DNA from: Pseudobutyrivibrio xylanivorans
Lineage (GTDB): Bacteria > Bacillota > Clostridia > Lachnospirales > Lachnospiraceae
DNA: 64,000 nt
Assembly: GCF_010906925.1 (NCBI RefSeq)
Contig: NZ_VTVE01000001.1
Coordinates: forward strand, 682,001-746,000
Direction: 5' to 3'
Shown: one piece after another, positions 45,525 to 53,720 of the stretch
Layout of the letters: the number at the start of each line of letters is the position of its first letter
How positions within the stretch are numbered: position 1 is the first letter of the stretch
The notes under the pieces: model-generated
What the model saw: only the letters and a program-made list of their open reading frames with translations
Told to the model about the DNA's origin: nothing
The model's database searches: none
Position numbers and translations under genes: made by a program

Positions 45525-46463
45525 ATGGCAAAAAAACCAAAGATTAAAACAAAAAAAGGCAAAGTAAATAATGATTTGAATTCTTCAATTTCTAAAAATC
45601 AGCGACTAATCTCAAGAATGGAACAGGCGGAAAAAGAGATAAATTATAATCAAAAAGTCGTCACTATTTTATGTCGAATTATATTTATACTTACTGTTCT
45701 AATTCTTTTGCTTTTAGTAAATGATATGGGTGTATTTGAAACAATATTCATGGTAGCTTTAACAGTATTGTTATTCTATTTTGCTTGGCTCAGAAATTTT
45801 ATTTATAAGTACAAATCTAAATGCAAGATTATTTTGGAAGTTGATGCAGTGCTTTTTTCTTCACCGCTATTAGGAGATAGAAGAAATAAATATGAAGAAT
45901 GGGCTCAGTCTGTAGCAGCAGGACATTATAAAGTTGGTAGACGTGGTTTTGAATATAGATTGGGTATGAAAAAAATCGTGTTCTATTATAATGTCGGTCT
46001 CACTAATGCAAGGCATTTGTCTGAGATACAGCACGAGTATTTTAGAAAGCTTTTAGTTAAGGCAGATCAGAGTCTAGATAGTATTATGCCGGTTTTTTCT
46101 AATGCAAATATAGATAAGCTTGATAAGCGTGCTAGTTATCATACCAGTCGAATACTGCATTATCTATATGCACTTTTAAATATATTCATGCTATTTCTTC
46201 TTTCGTCAATTGGTGGTATTGCAGGCATTGCTTTAGTGGCAGTGGCCTGTGGATTGACTGAGGCTTTTGTTTTCTATTTTTCTATAAAAGGTGCTTATTT
46301 CAATTATAAAAATGAAATGGCTTTAAGAAAGGCTCTACCGGATAATACAGGAATTGTTAGAGATAATGGATTGGGCGCTATTAGGCCGTATTTGGGCTAC
46401 ATCGCTTTTGCAGTAATCTTTTTAAGTACTTTTATAAGTGAGTTTTTAATTATCTGGATGTAA
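45525..46463 (+). CDS. Unknown membrane protein, 312 aa
   Basis: A Lys-rich N-terminus (KKPKIKTKKGKVNN), a short coiled coil (residues about 20-45), and hydrophobic pairs at about residues 48-68 and 72-92; a cytoplasmic domain of about 110 residues (KIILEVDAVLFSSPLLGDRRNKYEEWAQ...) and further helices near 210-250 and 285-311. No family recognised. The start follows the previous stop directly with GGGAG upstream. It lies just ahead of the radical-SAM gene. Confidence 0.72.
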   Translation: MAKKPKIKTKKGKVNNDLNSSISKNQRLISRMEQAEKEINYNQKVVTILCRIIFILTVLILLLLVNDMGVFETIFMVALTVLLFYFAWLRNFIYKYKSKCKIILEVDAVLFSSPLLGDRRNKYEEWAQSVAAGHYKVGRRGFEYRLGMKKIVFYYNVGLTNARHLSEIQHEYFRKLLVKADQSLDSIMPVFSNANIDKLDKRASYHTSRILHYLYALLNIFMLFLLSSIGGIAGIALVAVACGLTEAFVFYFSIKGAYFNYKNEMALRKALPDNTGIVRDNGLGAIRPYLGYIAFAVIFLSTFISEFLIIWM

Positions 46464-46503
46464 ATGATTAATTTATCGTAATTCTTATAGGTTGGAAAAT
46501 ATA

Positions 46504-47883
46504 ATGATAAGAGAAAAAATATATGAATTGAAAAATTGGAATGGGGTAGTACATACAACTTGGAATCCTAAGGGGCCAGGTGTAATTAGAATACATATGA
46601 TTCCACCTAAATTTAGATTATTCCATTTCGTGCCAGCGGTTGTGATTATTAATGGTCAGGATGTTATTCCTATTAATGAATCCTGGGCAATTCTTTTGAC
46701 TGAGTTTATAAACGGCGTCAACGAATATGGCGAAAATCAGATGGAGGAAAATGATTTAAATGATATTTTAATTGATGCCTTTCATAGAGTGAGAAAAGTG
46801 TATCCAGAGGTGGAGAATGATGTTCTTCGAGAAGATTTGAACACTATAGTAAGCGCATTTGATTCTATTGCAAGAAATGAGATTCCTGCTATTGATATTG
46901 GTACCATGAGCTTGGGTGAATATGCTCCTAATATGACTGCGCCTCACCGTATGGATTTAATGATTTCGGCAATGGCAAAGGATGGACACTGGGCATGTAA
47001 TCAGCGATGCCTTCACTGTTATGCTGCGGGGCAAAAGTATGCTGAGACGGAAGAAATTAGTACAGATGAGTGGAAGAATATCATCGACAAATGTAGGAAA
47101 GCTAAGATTCCTCAGCTCACATTTACTGGTGGAGAGCCTACATTAAGAAAGGATTTACCAGAGCTAATTAAATATGCAAGATGGTTTGTAACTAGGCTAA
47201 ATACTAATGGTGTATTACTAACAGAGGAGTTGGTAACTGAATTAGTTGATGCAGAGCTTGATAGTGTTCAGGTTACTTTATATTCACATAAAGAAGATAT
47301 CCACAATGCTCTTGTTGGCACTAATCATTTTAAGGACACAATTCAAGGGATTAAAAATGCACTTGCTGCAGGGTTGAATTTAAGCGTAAATACACCCCTT
47401 TGTTCTCTGAATAAAGACTATGTTGGTATGCTTGAGTTCTTACATGAATTAGGCGTTGAGTATGTGACATGTTCTGGATTAATTGTTACTGGTAATGCAA
47501 CATTAGAAGATTCAAGACAGTCACAATTATCAAAAGATGAAATATATGAAATCATTAGGGAAGCAAAGGCATATGCAGACGCTCATGATATGGAAATCGA
47601 TTTTACTTCTCCAGGGTGGATTGATTCACAAAAACTCATGGAACTTAAAATGATAGTACCAGGTTGCGGGGCTTGCTTGAGTAATATGGCTATTACTCCT
47701 GATGGAAAAGTAATTCCTTGTCAGAGTTGGCTGTCGTCAGATGTTTTAGGAGACATGAAAGAAGATTCTTGGAAAAAGATTTGGAATAGTAAAGAATGCA
47801 AGTCCATCAGAGCTAATTCTGCAAAGTCAGAAGGAATATGTCCACTTAGAGTTATGAATGATATGGAGAAAAGCAATGAATAA
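46504..47883 (+). CDS. Radical SAM/SPASM protein, candidate peptide maturase
   Basis: A 459-aa radical-SAM enzyme. The CxxxCxxC cluster motif is CNQRCLHCYA (about residue 163), followed by LTFTGGEPTLRKDL. The C-terminal SPASM region has Cys in GCGACLSNMAITPDGKVIPCQSW, then C-KSIRA and C-PLRV, for auxiliary FeS clusters. The 160-residue N-terminus includes a segment (VVIINGQDVIPINESWAILLTEFINGV) resembling a PqqD-like peptide-recognition winged helix, which is inferred only. It overlaps the next gene by 8 bp, whose product carries an alternating Cys-Ala tail and is the natural substrate candidate. Confidence 0.88.
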   Translation: MIREKIYELKNWNGVVHTTWNPKGPGVIRIHMIPPKFRLFHFVPAVVIINGQDVIPINESWAILLTEFINGVNEYGENQMEENDLNDILIDAFHRVRKVYPEVENDVLREDLNTIVSAFDSIARNEIPAIDIGTMSLGEYAPNMTAPHRMDLMISAMAKDGHWACNQRCLHCYAAGQKYAETEEISTDEWKNIIDKCRKAKIPQLTFTGGEPTLRKDLPELIKYARWFVTRLNTNGVLLTEELVTELVDAELDSVQVTLYSHKEDIHNALVGTNHFKDTIQGIKNALAAGLNLSVNTPLCSLNKDYVGMLEFLHELGVEYVTCSGLIVTGNATLEDSRQSQLSKDEIYEIIREAKAYADAHDMEIDFTSPGWIDSQKLMELKMIVPGCGACLSNMAITPDGKVIPCQSWLSSDVLGDMKEDSWKKIWNSKECKSIRANSAKSEGICPLRVMNDMEKSNE

Positions 47884-48817
47884 GAGATTATTAATTTTTA
47901 TAGGGGCAATAATTATTTGTTTTGGCTTTATTTTTAACGCTCAGACTGCCCATGCAGCTACCCTTGACCATATTTATGATTATGAGGTTGTTGTAGATAT
48001 GCGTGATGATGGTTCATGCGATATTTCTTATCATATTCAGTGGAAGGTTTTGGATAGTACATCAGAAGGACCTCTTACTTGGATTAAAGTGGGAATAGCC
48101 AATAGATTTGCAGATGAGTTTAAAGCATTATCAGATAATATTGATGATATATACTATTACAAAGATGGTGGCGATTTCGTTCGTTTAGATTTGGATCGAG
48201 AGTATACAGCAGGAGAAGTACTTAATCTTGACTTTAGTTTACATCAAAAGAACCTTGTTCAGCTAGAAGGGGATGAGGCTGTTTATAGATTTACACCGGG
48301 ATGGTTTGAAGAAACACCTGTAGATAGAATAGTTATACGTTGGAATTCTGAAAATGTTATATCAACATCTGGTGATGATGATTTTGAAAACGGATATTAT
48401 GTGTGGGTTAATGATAAGGGCGGTTATAATCTACAAGCCACAGCGTATGTAAGTTATAGTGCCAATCAATATGACTATTTAGAAGGAAATGTTGAGACTA
48501 GGGAGATAGCTGGTACGCTATATTCAATATCAGAGCTGGAAACATTAACTATGTTGCTGGTTTTTGTCCCTTTGGGAGTATTAATTATTTTATTTATTAT
48601 CTTTAAAGATAAAATATTTATAAACGATAGTTATTCAAAGGAACGAGGGCTTGGTGGAAGATACTATGCACATACTGCGCGAGGTCATTATGGTGGCGGA
48701 GGTTGCGCTTGCGCCTGTGCCTGTGCTTGTGCAGGTGGAGGACGAGCAGGATGCTCTAAAAAAGATTTTTATGGAACTAAGCTTTACACAAGAGAGATAT
48801 ATAAGGCTCTCCAATAA
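47876..48817 (+). CDS. DUF2207-like membrane protein with CACACACACA tail
   Basis: About 313 aa. Signal peptide (residues about 1-27, ending TAHA), an extracytoplasmic beta-rich domain with DUF2207/YciQ-like pattern, one membrane helix at about 221-243, and a cytoplasmic tail. The tail holds Cys 277, 279, 281, 283, 285 alternating with Ala, then GGGRAGC (Cys 293) and 20 residues with SKKDFYGTKLYTREIY. Gly/Ser-rich tails are usual here; the Cys-Ala version is striking. The tail faces the cytoplasm, so the overlapping radical-SAM enzyme can reach it. Start 47876 is preferred over 47858 because GGAG lies within the upstream gene. Confidence 0.85.
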   Translation: MNKRLLIFIGAIIICFGFIFNAQTAHAATLDHIYDYEVVVDMRDDGSCDISYHIQWKVLDSTSEGPLTWIKVGIANRFADEFKALSDNIDDIYYYKDGGDFVRLDLDREYTAGEVLNLDFSLHQKNLVQLEGDEAVYRFTPGWFEETPVDRIVIRWNSENVISTSGDDDFENGYYVWVNDKGGYNLQATAYVSYSANQYDYLEGNVETREIAGTLYSISELETLTMLLVFVPLGVLIILFIIFKDKIFINDSYSKERGLGGRYYAHTARGHYGGGGCACACACACAGGGRAGCSKKDFYGTKLYTREIYKALQ

Positions 48818-48871
48818 AATAACGTTATAAACAATTATTAGAATTATTTTACAAGGAAGGTCACTCATTAT

Positions 48872-49252
48872 ATGGAAATTCTGAAAAGGGTCAGTAGGTT
48901 TTTGGATAAAATAGTTTTCTTCTTTACAACCCTTGCTATAGCTGGAGTATTTTATGAAGGGATGACACTTAAATGGTATGAGGTAGTTGGAATATTGGTG
49001 ATATGTATGGAATACTCATTTTTGCCAGCGACAATTATACATTTAATAGTAGATAAAAAAGATGAAATTTATATGCTTCATGTGATGTCTATGTTGCTTA
49101 TTATTTTTGCATTTGCAATCAAATTTTTAATTGGTTCTTTTCCAGCACTTGGTCTTTTATTATGGTATTTTTATATTTGGTTTTTGTATGGTGGAATACT
49201 TGTTGGAAGATATGTTGAGAAAGTAAAAAATAATTGTATGCAGGAAAAGTAG
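48872..49252 (+). CDS. Small membrane protein, 126 aa
   Basis: Four predicted hydrophobic helices in 126 aa (about residues 12-30, 32-55, 65-88, 92-114). AAGGAAGG before the start; 54 bp after the Cys-Ala tail gene and before a terminator, so it is probably the last gene of that operon. No family recognised; a helper for the tail protein is possible. Confidence 0.7.
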   Translation: MEILKRVSRFLDKIVFFFTTLAIAGVFYEGMTLKWYEVVGILVICMEYSFLPATIIHLIVDKKDEIYMLHVMSMLLIIFAFAIKFLIGSFPALGLLLWYFYIWFLYGGILVGRYVEKVKNNCMQEK

Positions 49253-49282
49253 CTTGTAAGTTTGCCTGTTATACAAAAATTT

Positions 49283-49310
49283 AAGCCACGGCATATGCCG
49301 TGGCTTTTCT
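49283..49310 (+). terminator. Bidirectional terminator between cassette and argG
   Basis: AAGCCACGGCA (49283-49293) pairs with TGCCGTGGCTT (49296-49306); T tract on the plus side and A on the minus side, so it can stop both the cassette and argG. Confidence 0.9.
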
Positions 49311-49325
49311 CGAGTTTAGAACAAT

Positions 49326-50549
49326 CTATTTAGTTTTCTGATTTTCCTGAAGCTTCATTGCACGAACCTTGAGTGGAAGTCCCCAAAGTGTGATAAATCC
49401 CTCTGCATCGTGGTGATCGTAAAGGTCGCCTGTAGTAAATGATGCAAGGCTCTCTGAGTAGAGAGAGTATGGTGAAGTAGTACCAGCCTTGATGATGTTG
49501 CCCTTGTAGAGCTTGAACTTAACTTCGCCAGTTACATATTCCTGAGTAGACTTTACAAATGCCTGAATAGCATCGCAAAGTGGTGTGAACCACTTGCCTT
49601 CGTAGCAAACCTGTGCAAGCTTTGCGCCCATTTCCTTTTTCATTTCCATTGTAGCGCGGTCAAGGCAAAGCTCCTCAAGCTGAGCATGAGCCTCCATAAG
49701 GATAGTACCGCCTGGTGTCTCGTAAACGCCACGAGATTTCATACCTACAACACGGTTCTCTACGATATCAATAATACCGATTCCGTTTCTTCCACCAATC
49801 TCGTTTAACTCTTTGATGATATCAGAAACTTTCATCTTTTTACCATTAACAGATGTAGGAACACCCTTTTCAAATGTCATTGTCACATACTCTGGCTTCT
49901 CTGGTGCCTTTTCTGGTGGAGTAGTGAGCATAAGAAGGTGCTCATAATTAGGTTCCTTAGAAGGATCCTCAAGCTCAAGTCCCTCATGGCTGATGTGCCA
50001 AAGGTTACGGTCACGGCTGTATGACTGATCTGTTGAGAATGGAAGATCAATGCCGTGTGCCTTACAGTAATCAATCTCATCCTGACGAGACTGAAGCTTC
50101 CACTTGTCATTACGCCATGGAGCGATAACCTTGATGTCTGGAGCAAGAGCCTTGATACCAAGCTCGAAACGAATCTGATCATTACCCTTACCAGTAGCAC
50201 CGTGGCAGATTGCAACAGCGCCTTCTTTTCTAGCAATCTCTACAAGCTTAGCTGCGATACCTGGTCGAGCCATTGCAGTACCAAGTAAATATTTATTCTC
50301 ATATACAGCACCTGCCTGAACGCAAGGTACAATGTAATTGTCGCAGAAGTCATCAACGATATCTTCTATATATAATTTAGCAGCACCAGAAGCTTTTGCT
50401 CTCTCTGAAAGACCGTCTAATTCTTCTCCCTGACCGCAATCGATACAACAACAAATTACTTCATATCCATAATTCTCCTTGAGCCATGGAATGATAGCAG
50501 TGGTATCAAGACCACCTGAATAAGCAAGTACAACTTTTTCCTGTGCCAT
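49326..50549 (-). CDS. argG: Argininosuccinate synthase
   Basis: A 407-aa enzyme joining citrulline and aspartate with ATP. VVLAYSGGLDTTAIIPWLKEN is the pyrophosphate loop; GATGKGNDQIRFE and the citrulline/aspartate pockets with MKSRGVYETPGG follow. Divergent from argC across a 261-bp intergenic region with ARG-box-like repeats. The argininosuccinate lyase gene argH is not in the window. Confidence 0.97.
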   Translation of the reverse strand: MAQEKVVLAYSGGLDTTAIIPWLKENYGYEVICCCIDCGQGEELDGLSERAKASGAAKLYIEDIVDDFCDNYIVPCVQAGAVYENKYLLGTAMARPGIAAKLVEIARKEGAVAICHGATGKGNDQIRFELGIKALAPDIKVIAPWRNDKWKLQSRQDEIDYCKAHGIDLPFSTDQSYSRDRNLWHISHEGLELEDPSKEPNYEHLLMLTTPPEKAPEKPEYVTMTFEKGVPTSVNGKKMKVSDIIKELNEIGGRNGIGIIDIVENRVVGMKSRGVYETPGGTILMEAHAQLEELCLDRATMEMKKEMGAKLAQVCYEGKWFTPLCDAIQAFVKSTQEYVTGEVKFKLYKGNIIKAGTTSPYSLYSESLASFTTGDLYDHHDAEGFITLWGLPLKVRAMKLQENQKTK

Positions 50550-50600
50550 AATATTTCTCCTTTATGTTTATATTTATTCGCTTGTTTTTGAATTATTAAC

Positions 50601-50629
50601 ACTGTACCACGTTAAAGTGGAAAATACAA
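50601..50629 (-). promoter_or_regulatory. argG promoter
   Basis: On the minus strand TTGTAT (50629-50624), 17-bp spacer, TACAGT (50606-50601). The ARG-box-like TGCAAAATTATGCA lies immediately upstream of its -35. Confidence 0.65.
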
Positions 50630-50630
50630 G

Positions 50631-50717
50631 TGCAAAATTATGCATATTACAAGAATAAATATGAGGATTGTGAAAAATGTACTTGATTTATATGAATAAT
50701 GAGTGTATATTTATGCA
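50631..50717 (+). promoter_or_regulatory. Candidate ArgR boxes between argG and argC
   Basis: TGTATATTTATGCA (50704-50717) fits the TGnAT-WWWW-ATnCA ARG-box form exactly, and TGCAAAATTATGCA (50631-50644) fits except one base. Half-sites TGAAT (50693) and ATTCA (50724) flank the first. They lie between the divergent argG and argC promoters, as expected for ArgR control of both. Binding is untested. Confidence 0.65.
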
Positions 50718-50744
50718 AAAATAATTCATAAAATTTTGCTGTAA

Positions 50745-50776
50745 TACTTTACTTTGCGAAAGTGAAGTAATAGAAT
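50745..50776 (+). promoter_or_regulatory. argC promoter carrying an imperfect palindrome
   Basis: TTTACT (50748-50753), 17-bp spacer, TAGAAT (50771-50776). A 25-bp repeat with 11-bp arms and one mismatch covers 50745-50769, centred on GCG, with ACTTTGCGAAAGT at its core. It is unrelated to ARG boxes and overlays the -35 and spacer, so another regulator is likely. Confidence 0.55.
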
Positions 50777-50810
50777 ATAGCTGTTCGATTAAATGAAAAG
50801 GAGACTTGCT

Positions 50811-51863
50811 ATGATTAAGGTTGGAATTATTGGAGCTACTGGTTATGCAGGAGCTGAAATTGTTAGATTGCTTTACAGCCACCCACAGGCACAGATTGTG
50901 TGGTACGGATCTAGATCTTATGTGGATGAGAGATTTGCTTCTATATATAAGAACATGTTCACATTGGTTGAGGACAAGTGTCTTGATGACAATATTTTAG
51001 AACTTTCAAAGCAGGTTGATGTTATATTTACAGCTACTCCTCAGGGCTACTTAGCTGGCGTGCTTACAGAGGAGATTCTTTCTAATTGTAAGGTGATTGA
51101 TTTATCTGCTGACTATCGTATTAAGGATGTGGATACTTATGAGAAGTGGTACGGCATCACTCACAAGAGTCCACAATTTATAGAAGAAGCTGTTTACGGA
51201 CTCTGCGAGATTAACAGGGATAAGGAAGTAGGAGCAAGACTTATTGCTAATCCAGGTTGCTATACTACATGCTCTATACTTACAGCTTATCCGCTTGTTA
51301 AGGCAGGACTTATTGATCCATCTACTCTTATTATTGATGCTAAGTCTGGTACTTCAGGTGCTGGCCGTGGAGCTAAGCTTCCTAACCTTTACTGCGAGGT
51401 TAATGAGAGTATCAAGGCATACGGTGTTACAACACATCGTCACACACCTGAGATTGAGGAGCAGCTTGGATATGCATGTGGACAGAAGTTAATGCTCAAC
51501 TTCACACCTCACCTTGTTCCAATGAATAGAGGAATATTAGTTACTGAATATGCAAGCCTTGTTAAAAAAGATGGCAAGCTTCCTACAAAGGAAGAGGTTA
51601 TGAAGGCATATCATGATGCATATGATGATGAGTTCTTTGTTCGTGTACTTGGATATGGCGAGTGCCCAGAGACTAAATGGGTTGAGGGAAGCAATTTCGT
51701 TGATGTGAGCTGCATGATTGATGAGCGTACAGGTAGAGTTGTTATGATGGGTGCACTTGATAATCTTGTTAAGGGCGCAGCTGGTCAGGCAGTTCAGAAT
51801 ATGAATATTATTTTTGGTTTAGATGAGAAAATGGGACTTGATTTTGCACCAATGTTCCCATAA
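50811..51863 (+). CDS. argC: N-acetyl-gamma-glutamyl-phosphate reductase
   Basis: A 350-aa reductase of arginine synthesis. GIIGATGYAGAEIVRLL is the NADP-binding site; NPGCYTTCSIL has the catalytic Cys; SGTSGAGRGAKLPNLYCEVNE and the His-containing HRHTPEIEEQLG complete the active site. The start 50811 is chosen because AAAAGGAGA lies 7 bp before it; the longer reading has no site. First gene of the arg operon. Confidence 0.97.
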   Translation: MIKVGIIGATGYAGAEIVRLLYSHPQAQIVWYGSRSYVDERFASIYKNMFTLVEDKCLDDNILELSKQVDVIFTATPQGYLAGVLTEEILSNCKVIDLSADYRIKDVDTYEKWYGITHKSPQFIEEAVYGLCEINRDKEVGARLIANPGCYTTCSILTAYPLVKAGLIDPSTLIIDAKSGTSGAGRGAKLPNLYCEVNESIKAYGVTTHRHTPEIEEQLGYACGQKLMLNFTPHLVPMNRGILVTEYASLVKKDGKLPTKEEVMKAYHDAYDDEFFVRVLGYGECPETKWVEGSNFVDVSCMIDERTGRVVMMGALDNLVKGAAGQAVQNMNIIFGLDEKMGLDFAPMFP

Positions 51864-51875
51864 GTAGGAGTTATT

Positions 51876-52373
51876 ATGATTACAGAAAGCGTTAGTTTTA
51901 AGGTAAATTTAGGAGCCGATATGAATTATCAAATTAGGACAATGGAAGAAGAAGATTATGATGGCGTCTACAAGCTCTGGACTACAATCCATGGTTTTGC
52001 TATGCGTTCATTAGATGATTCTAAAGATGGTGTCACTAGAGTTCTTAGAAGAAATCCAGGGCTTTCTGTTGTAGCTGTTTCAGATGGCAAAATAGTTGGT
52101 TCCATTTTAGTAGGACATGATGGAAGACGTGCATGCTTTTATCATGTGTGTGTCCATGAGGATTATCGTAAGCAGGGCATTGGTAAGGCGATGGCAGCAG
52201 AGGCGATGGTTAGACTTAAGGACGAGGGAATCAATAAGATTCAGCTTGTTGCCTTTAGAGAAAATCAGCTTGGTAATAGCTTCTGGCAGGCTGAACAGTG
52301 GGAAAAAAGAGATGATTTAAATGTATATGATTTCGTTTTAAATGACGAGAATATCACAGCATTTAATAAGTAG
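51876..52373 (+). CDS. GNAT-family N-acetyltransferase in the arg operon
   Basis: A GNAT acetyltransferase, 165 aa from 51876 or 149 aa from 51921; both ATGs have good ribosome sites (TAGGAG, TTAGGAG). VHEDYRKQGIGKAMAAEAMVRL is the acetyl-CoA binding motif. The most economical start is 51921 (MNYQIRTMEEEDYDGVYKLW), but the earlier one is equally plausible. It sits between argC and argJ; a role in N-acetylglutamate supply or arginine-linked acetylation is possible, though ArgJ already provides acetyl transfer. Confidence 0.85.
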   Translation: MITESVSFKVNLGADMNYQIRTMEEEDYDGVYKLWTTIHGFAMRSLDDSKDGVTRVLRRNPGLSVVAVSDGKIVGSILVGHDGRRACFYHVCVHEDYRKQGIGKAMAAEAMVRLKDEGINKIQLVAFRENQLGNSFWQAEQWEKRDDLNVYDFVLNDENITAFNK

Positions 52374-52382
52374 GAGAAATAT

Positions 52383-53606
52383 ATGAAGGAAATCAAAGGC
52401 GGTATTACCGCAGCAAAAGGATTCAAAGCTGCCAGCACAGCAGCTGGTATTAAATATCAGGGACGTACTGATATGGCTATGGTTTATTCTGAAGAGCCAT
52501 GTGTAAGTGCAGGTACTTTTACAAGTAATGTTGTTAAGGCTGCATGTGTTCAGTGGGATATGAATATCGTAAATGCGAATAAACCTATTCAGGCAGTTGT
52601 TATCAATTCGGGAATTGCTAATGCATGTACTGGCAAGGAAGGATTTGATGCCTGTGAGGCCACTGCAAAGGGAGTTGAGAAGGCACTTTCTATTCCTTAT
52701 GATTCAGTAGCAGTAGCATCAACTGGTGTAATTGGAATGCAGCTTCCAGTTGATAAGCTTGTAGCAGGAGTTGAGGCAATGGCACCAAAGCTTGATGATA
52801 GCATAGAGGCTGGTACTGATGCATCAAAGGCTATTATGACAACAGACACTGTTAACAAAGAGATTGCAGTTGAGTTTGAAATTGGCGGCAAGACAGTGAC
52901 ACTTGGGGGGATGAGCAAGGGCTCAGGTATGATTCACCCTAATATGTGTACAATGCTTGCTTTCCTTGGAACAGATATAGATATTGAAAAAAGCCTTTTA
53001 CAGGAGGCTGTCAGTGAGGTTGTAGCGGACTCATTCAATATGATTACTGTGGACGGTGATACATCTACAAATGATACTTTGATTTGCATGGCAAATGGTT
53101 TGGCTGGCAATCCAAAGATTTCATCAAAGGGAGCTGATTTTGATACATTTAAAGAGGCATTAAAATTCGTATGTACGGATTTGGCAAAGAGAATGGCAGC
53201 TGATGGAGAGGGCGCTAGCAAGCTTTTTGAAGCAAAGGTTGTTAATGCCAAGTCTGTAGCAGACGCCAAGACATTATCTAGAGCTATCGTAGGTTCTAAC
53301 CTTTCTAAGGCAGCAATATTTGGTTGCGATGCCAATTTCGGAAGATTCCTTTGTGCAATGGGATATTCTGGAGCTGATTTCGACCAGAATGATGTAGAAC
53401 TTTTCTTTGAAAGTGTTAATGGCAGACTTCAGGTATTTGATAAGGGCACACCTATTGTGTTCGACGAGGATGAGGCACTTAAGATTATGAAGGCTGATGC
53501 AGTTACAGTATTTGTAGATATGCATGAGGGAGATGCAGAGGCTACAGCATGGGGCTGCGATTTGACCTACGACTACGTAAAGATTAATGCAGATTATCGT
53601 AGCTAA
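52383..53606 (+). CDS. argJ: Bifunctional ornithine/glutamate N-acetyltransferase
   Basis: A 407-aa ArgJ. KGFKAASTAAGIKYQGRTDMAMVYSEEPCVSAGTFTSN is the N-terminal signature and AIMTTDTVNKEIAVEF contains the Thr at which the precursor cleaves itself. TVDGDTSTNDTLICMANG follows. It recycles acetyl groups from N-acetylornithine onto glutamate, replacing ArgA/ArgE. Spacing to the GNAT gene is 9 bp. Confidence 0.97.
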   Translation: MKEIKGGITAAKGFKAASTAAGIKYQGRTDMAMVYSEEPCVSAGTFTSNVVKAACVQWDMNIVNANKPIQAVVINSGIANACTGKEGFDACEATAKGVEKALSIPYDSVAVASTGVIGMQLPVDKLVAGVEAMAPKLDDSIEAGTDASKAIMTTDTVNKEIAVEFEIGGKTVTLGGMSKGSGMIHPNMCTMLAFLGTDIDIEKSLLQEAVSEVVADSFNMITVDGDTSTNDTLICMANGLAGNPKISSKGADFDTFKEALKFVCTDLAKRMAADGEGASKLFEAKVVNAKSVADAKTLSRAIVGSNLSKAAIFGCDANFGRFLCAMGYSGADFDQNDVELFFESVNGRLQVFDKGTPIVFDEDEALKIMKADAVTVFVDMHEGDAEATAWGCDLTYDYVKINADYRS

Positions 53607-53629
53607 GTTAATTTATTAAGAGAGCAGTA

Positions 53630-53696
53630 ACTAACAAGCTCATATATTAGTGAAGCTTACATTTAGTAAGCGGAACTAATCATATGGCTTGTTAGT
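53630..53696 (+). other. Long nested hairpin between argJ and argB
   Basis: ACTAACAAGC (53630-53639) and the matching GCTTGTTAGT (53687-53696) begin a 21-bp outer stem with two single-base bulges. Inside sits a second hairpin GCTTAC (53655-53660) / GTAAGC (53666-53671) with a 5-nt loop. No T tract follows, so it is not a terminator. It is either an RNA processing or regulatory structure in the arg message or a small palindromic element inserted there. Confidence 0.75.
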
Positions 53697-53720
53697 GTAG
53701 CTGCGGACTAGGAGGATAAA

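Noticed and set aside
50607-50620. CCAC-GTTAAA-GTGG repeat inside the argG promoter spacer
   Set aside because: Only 4-bp arms; too short to call an operator.
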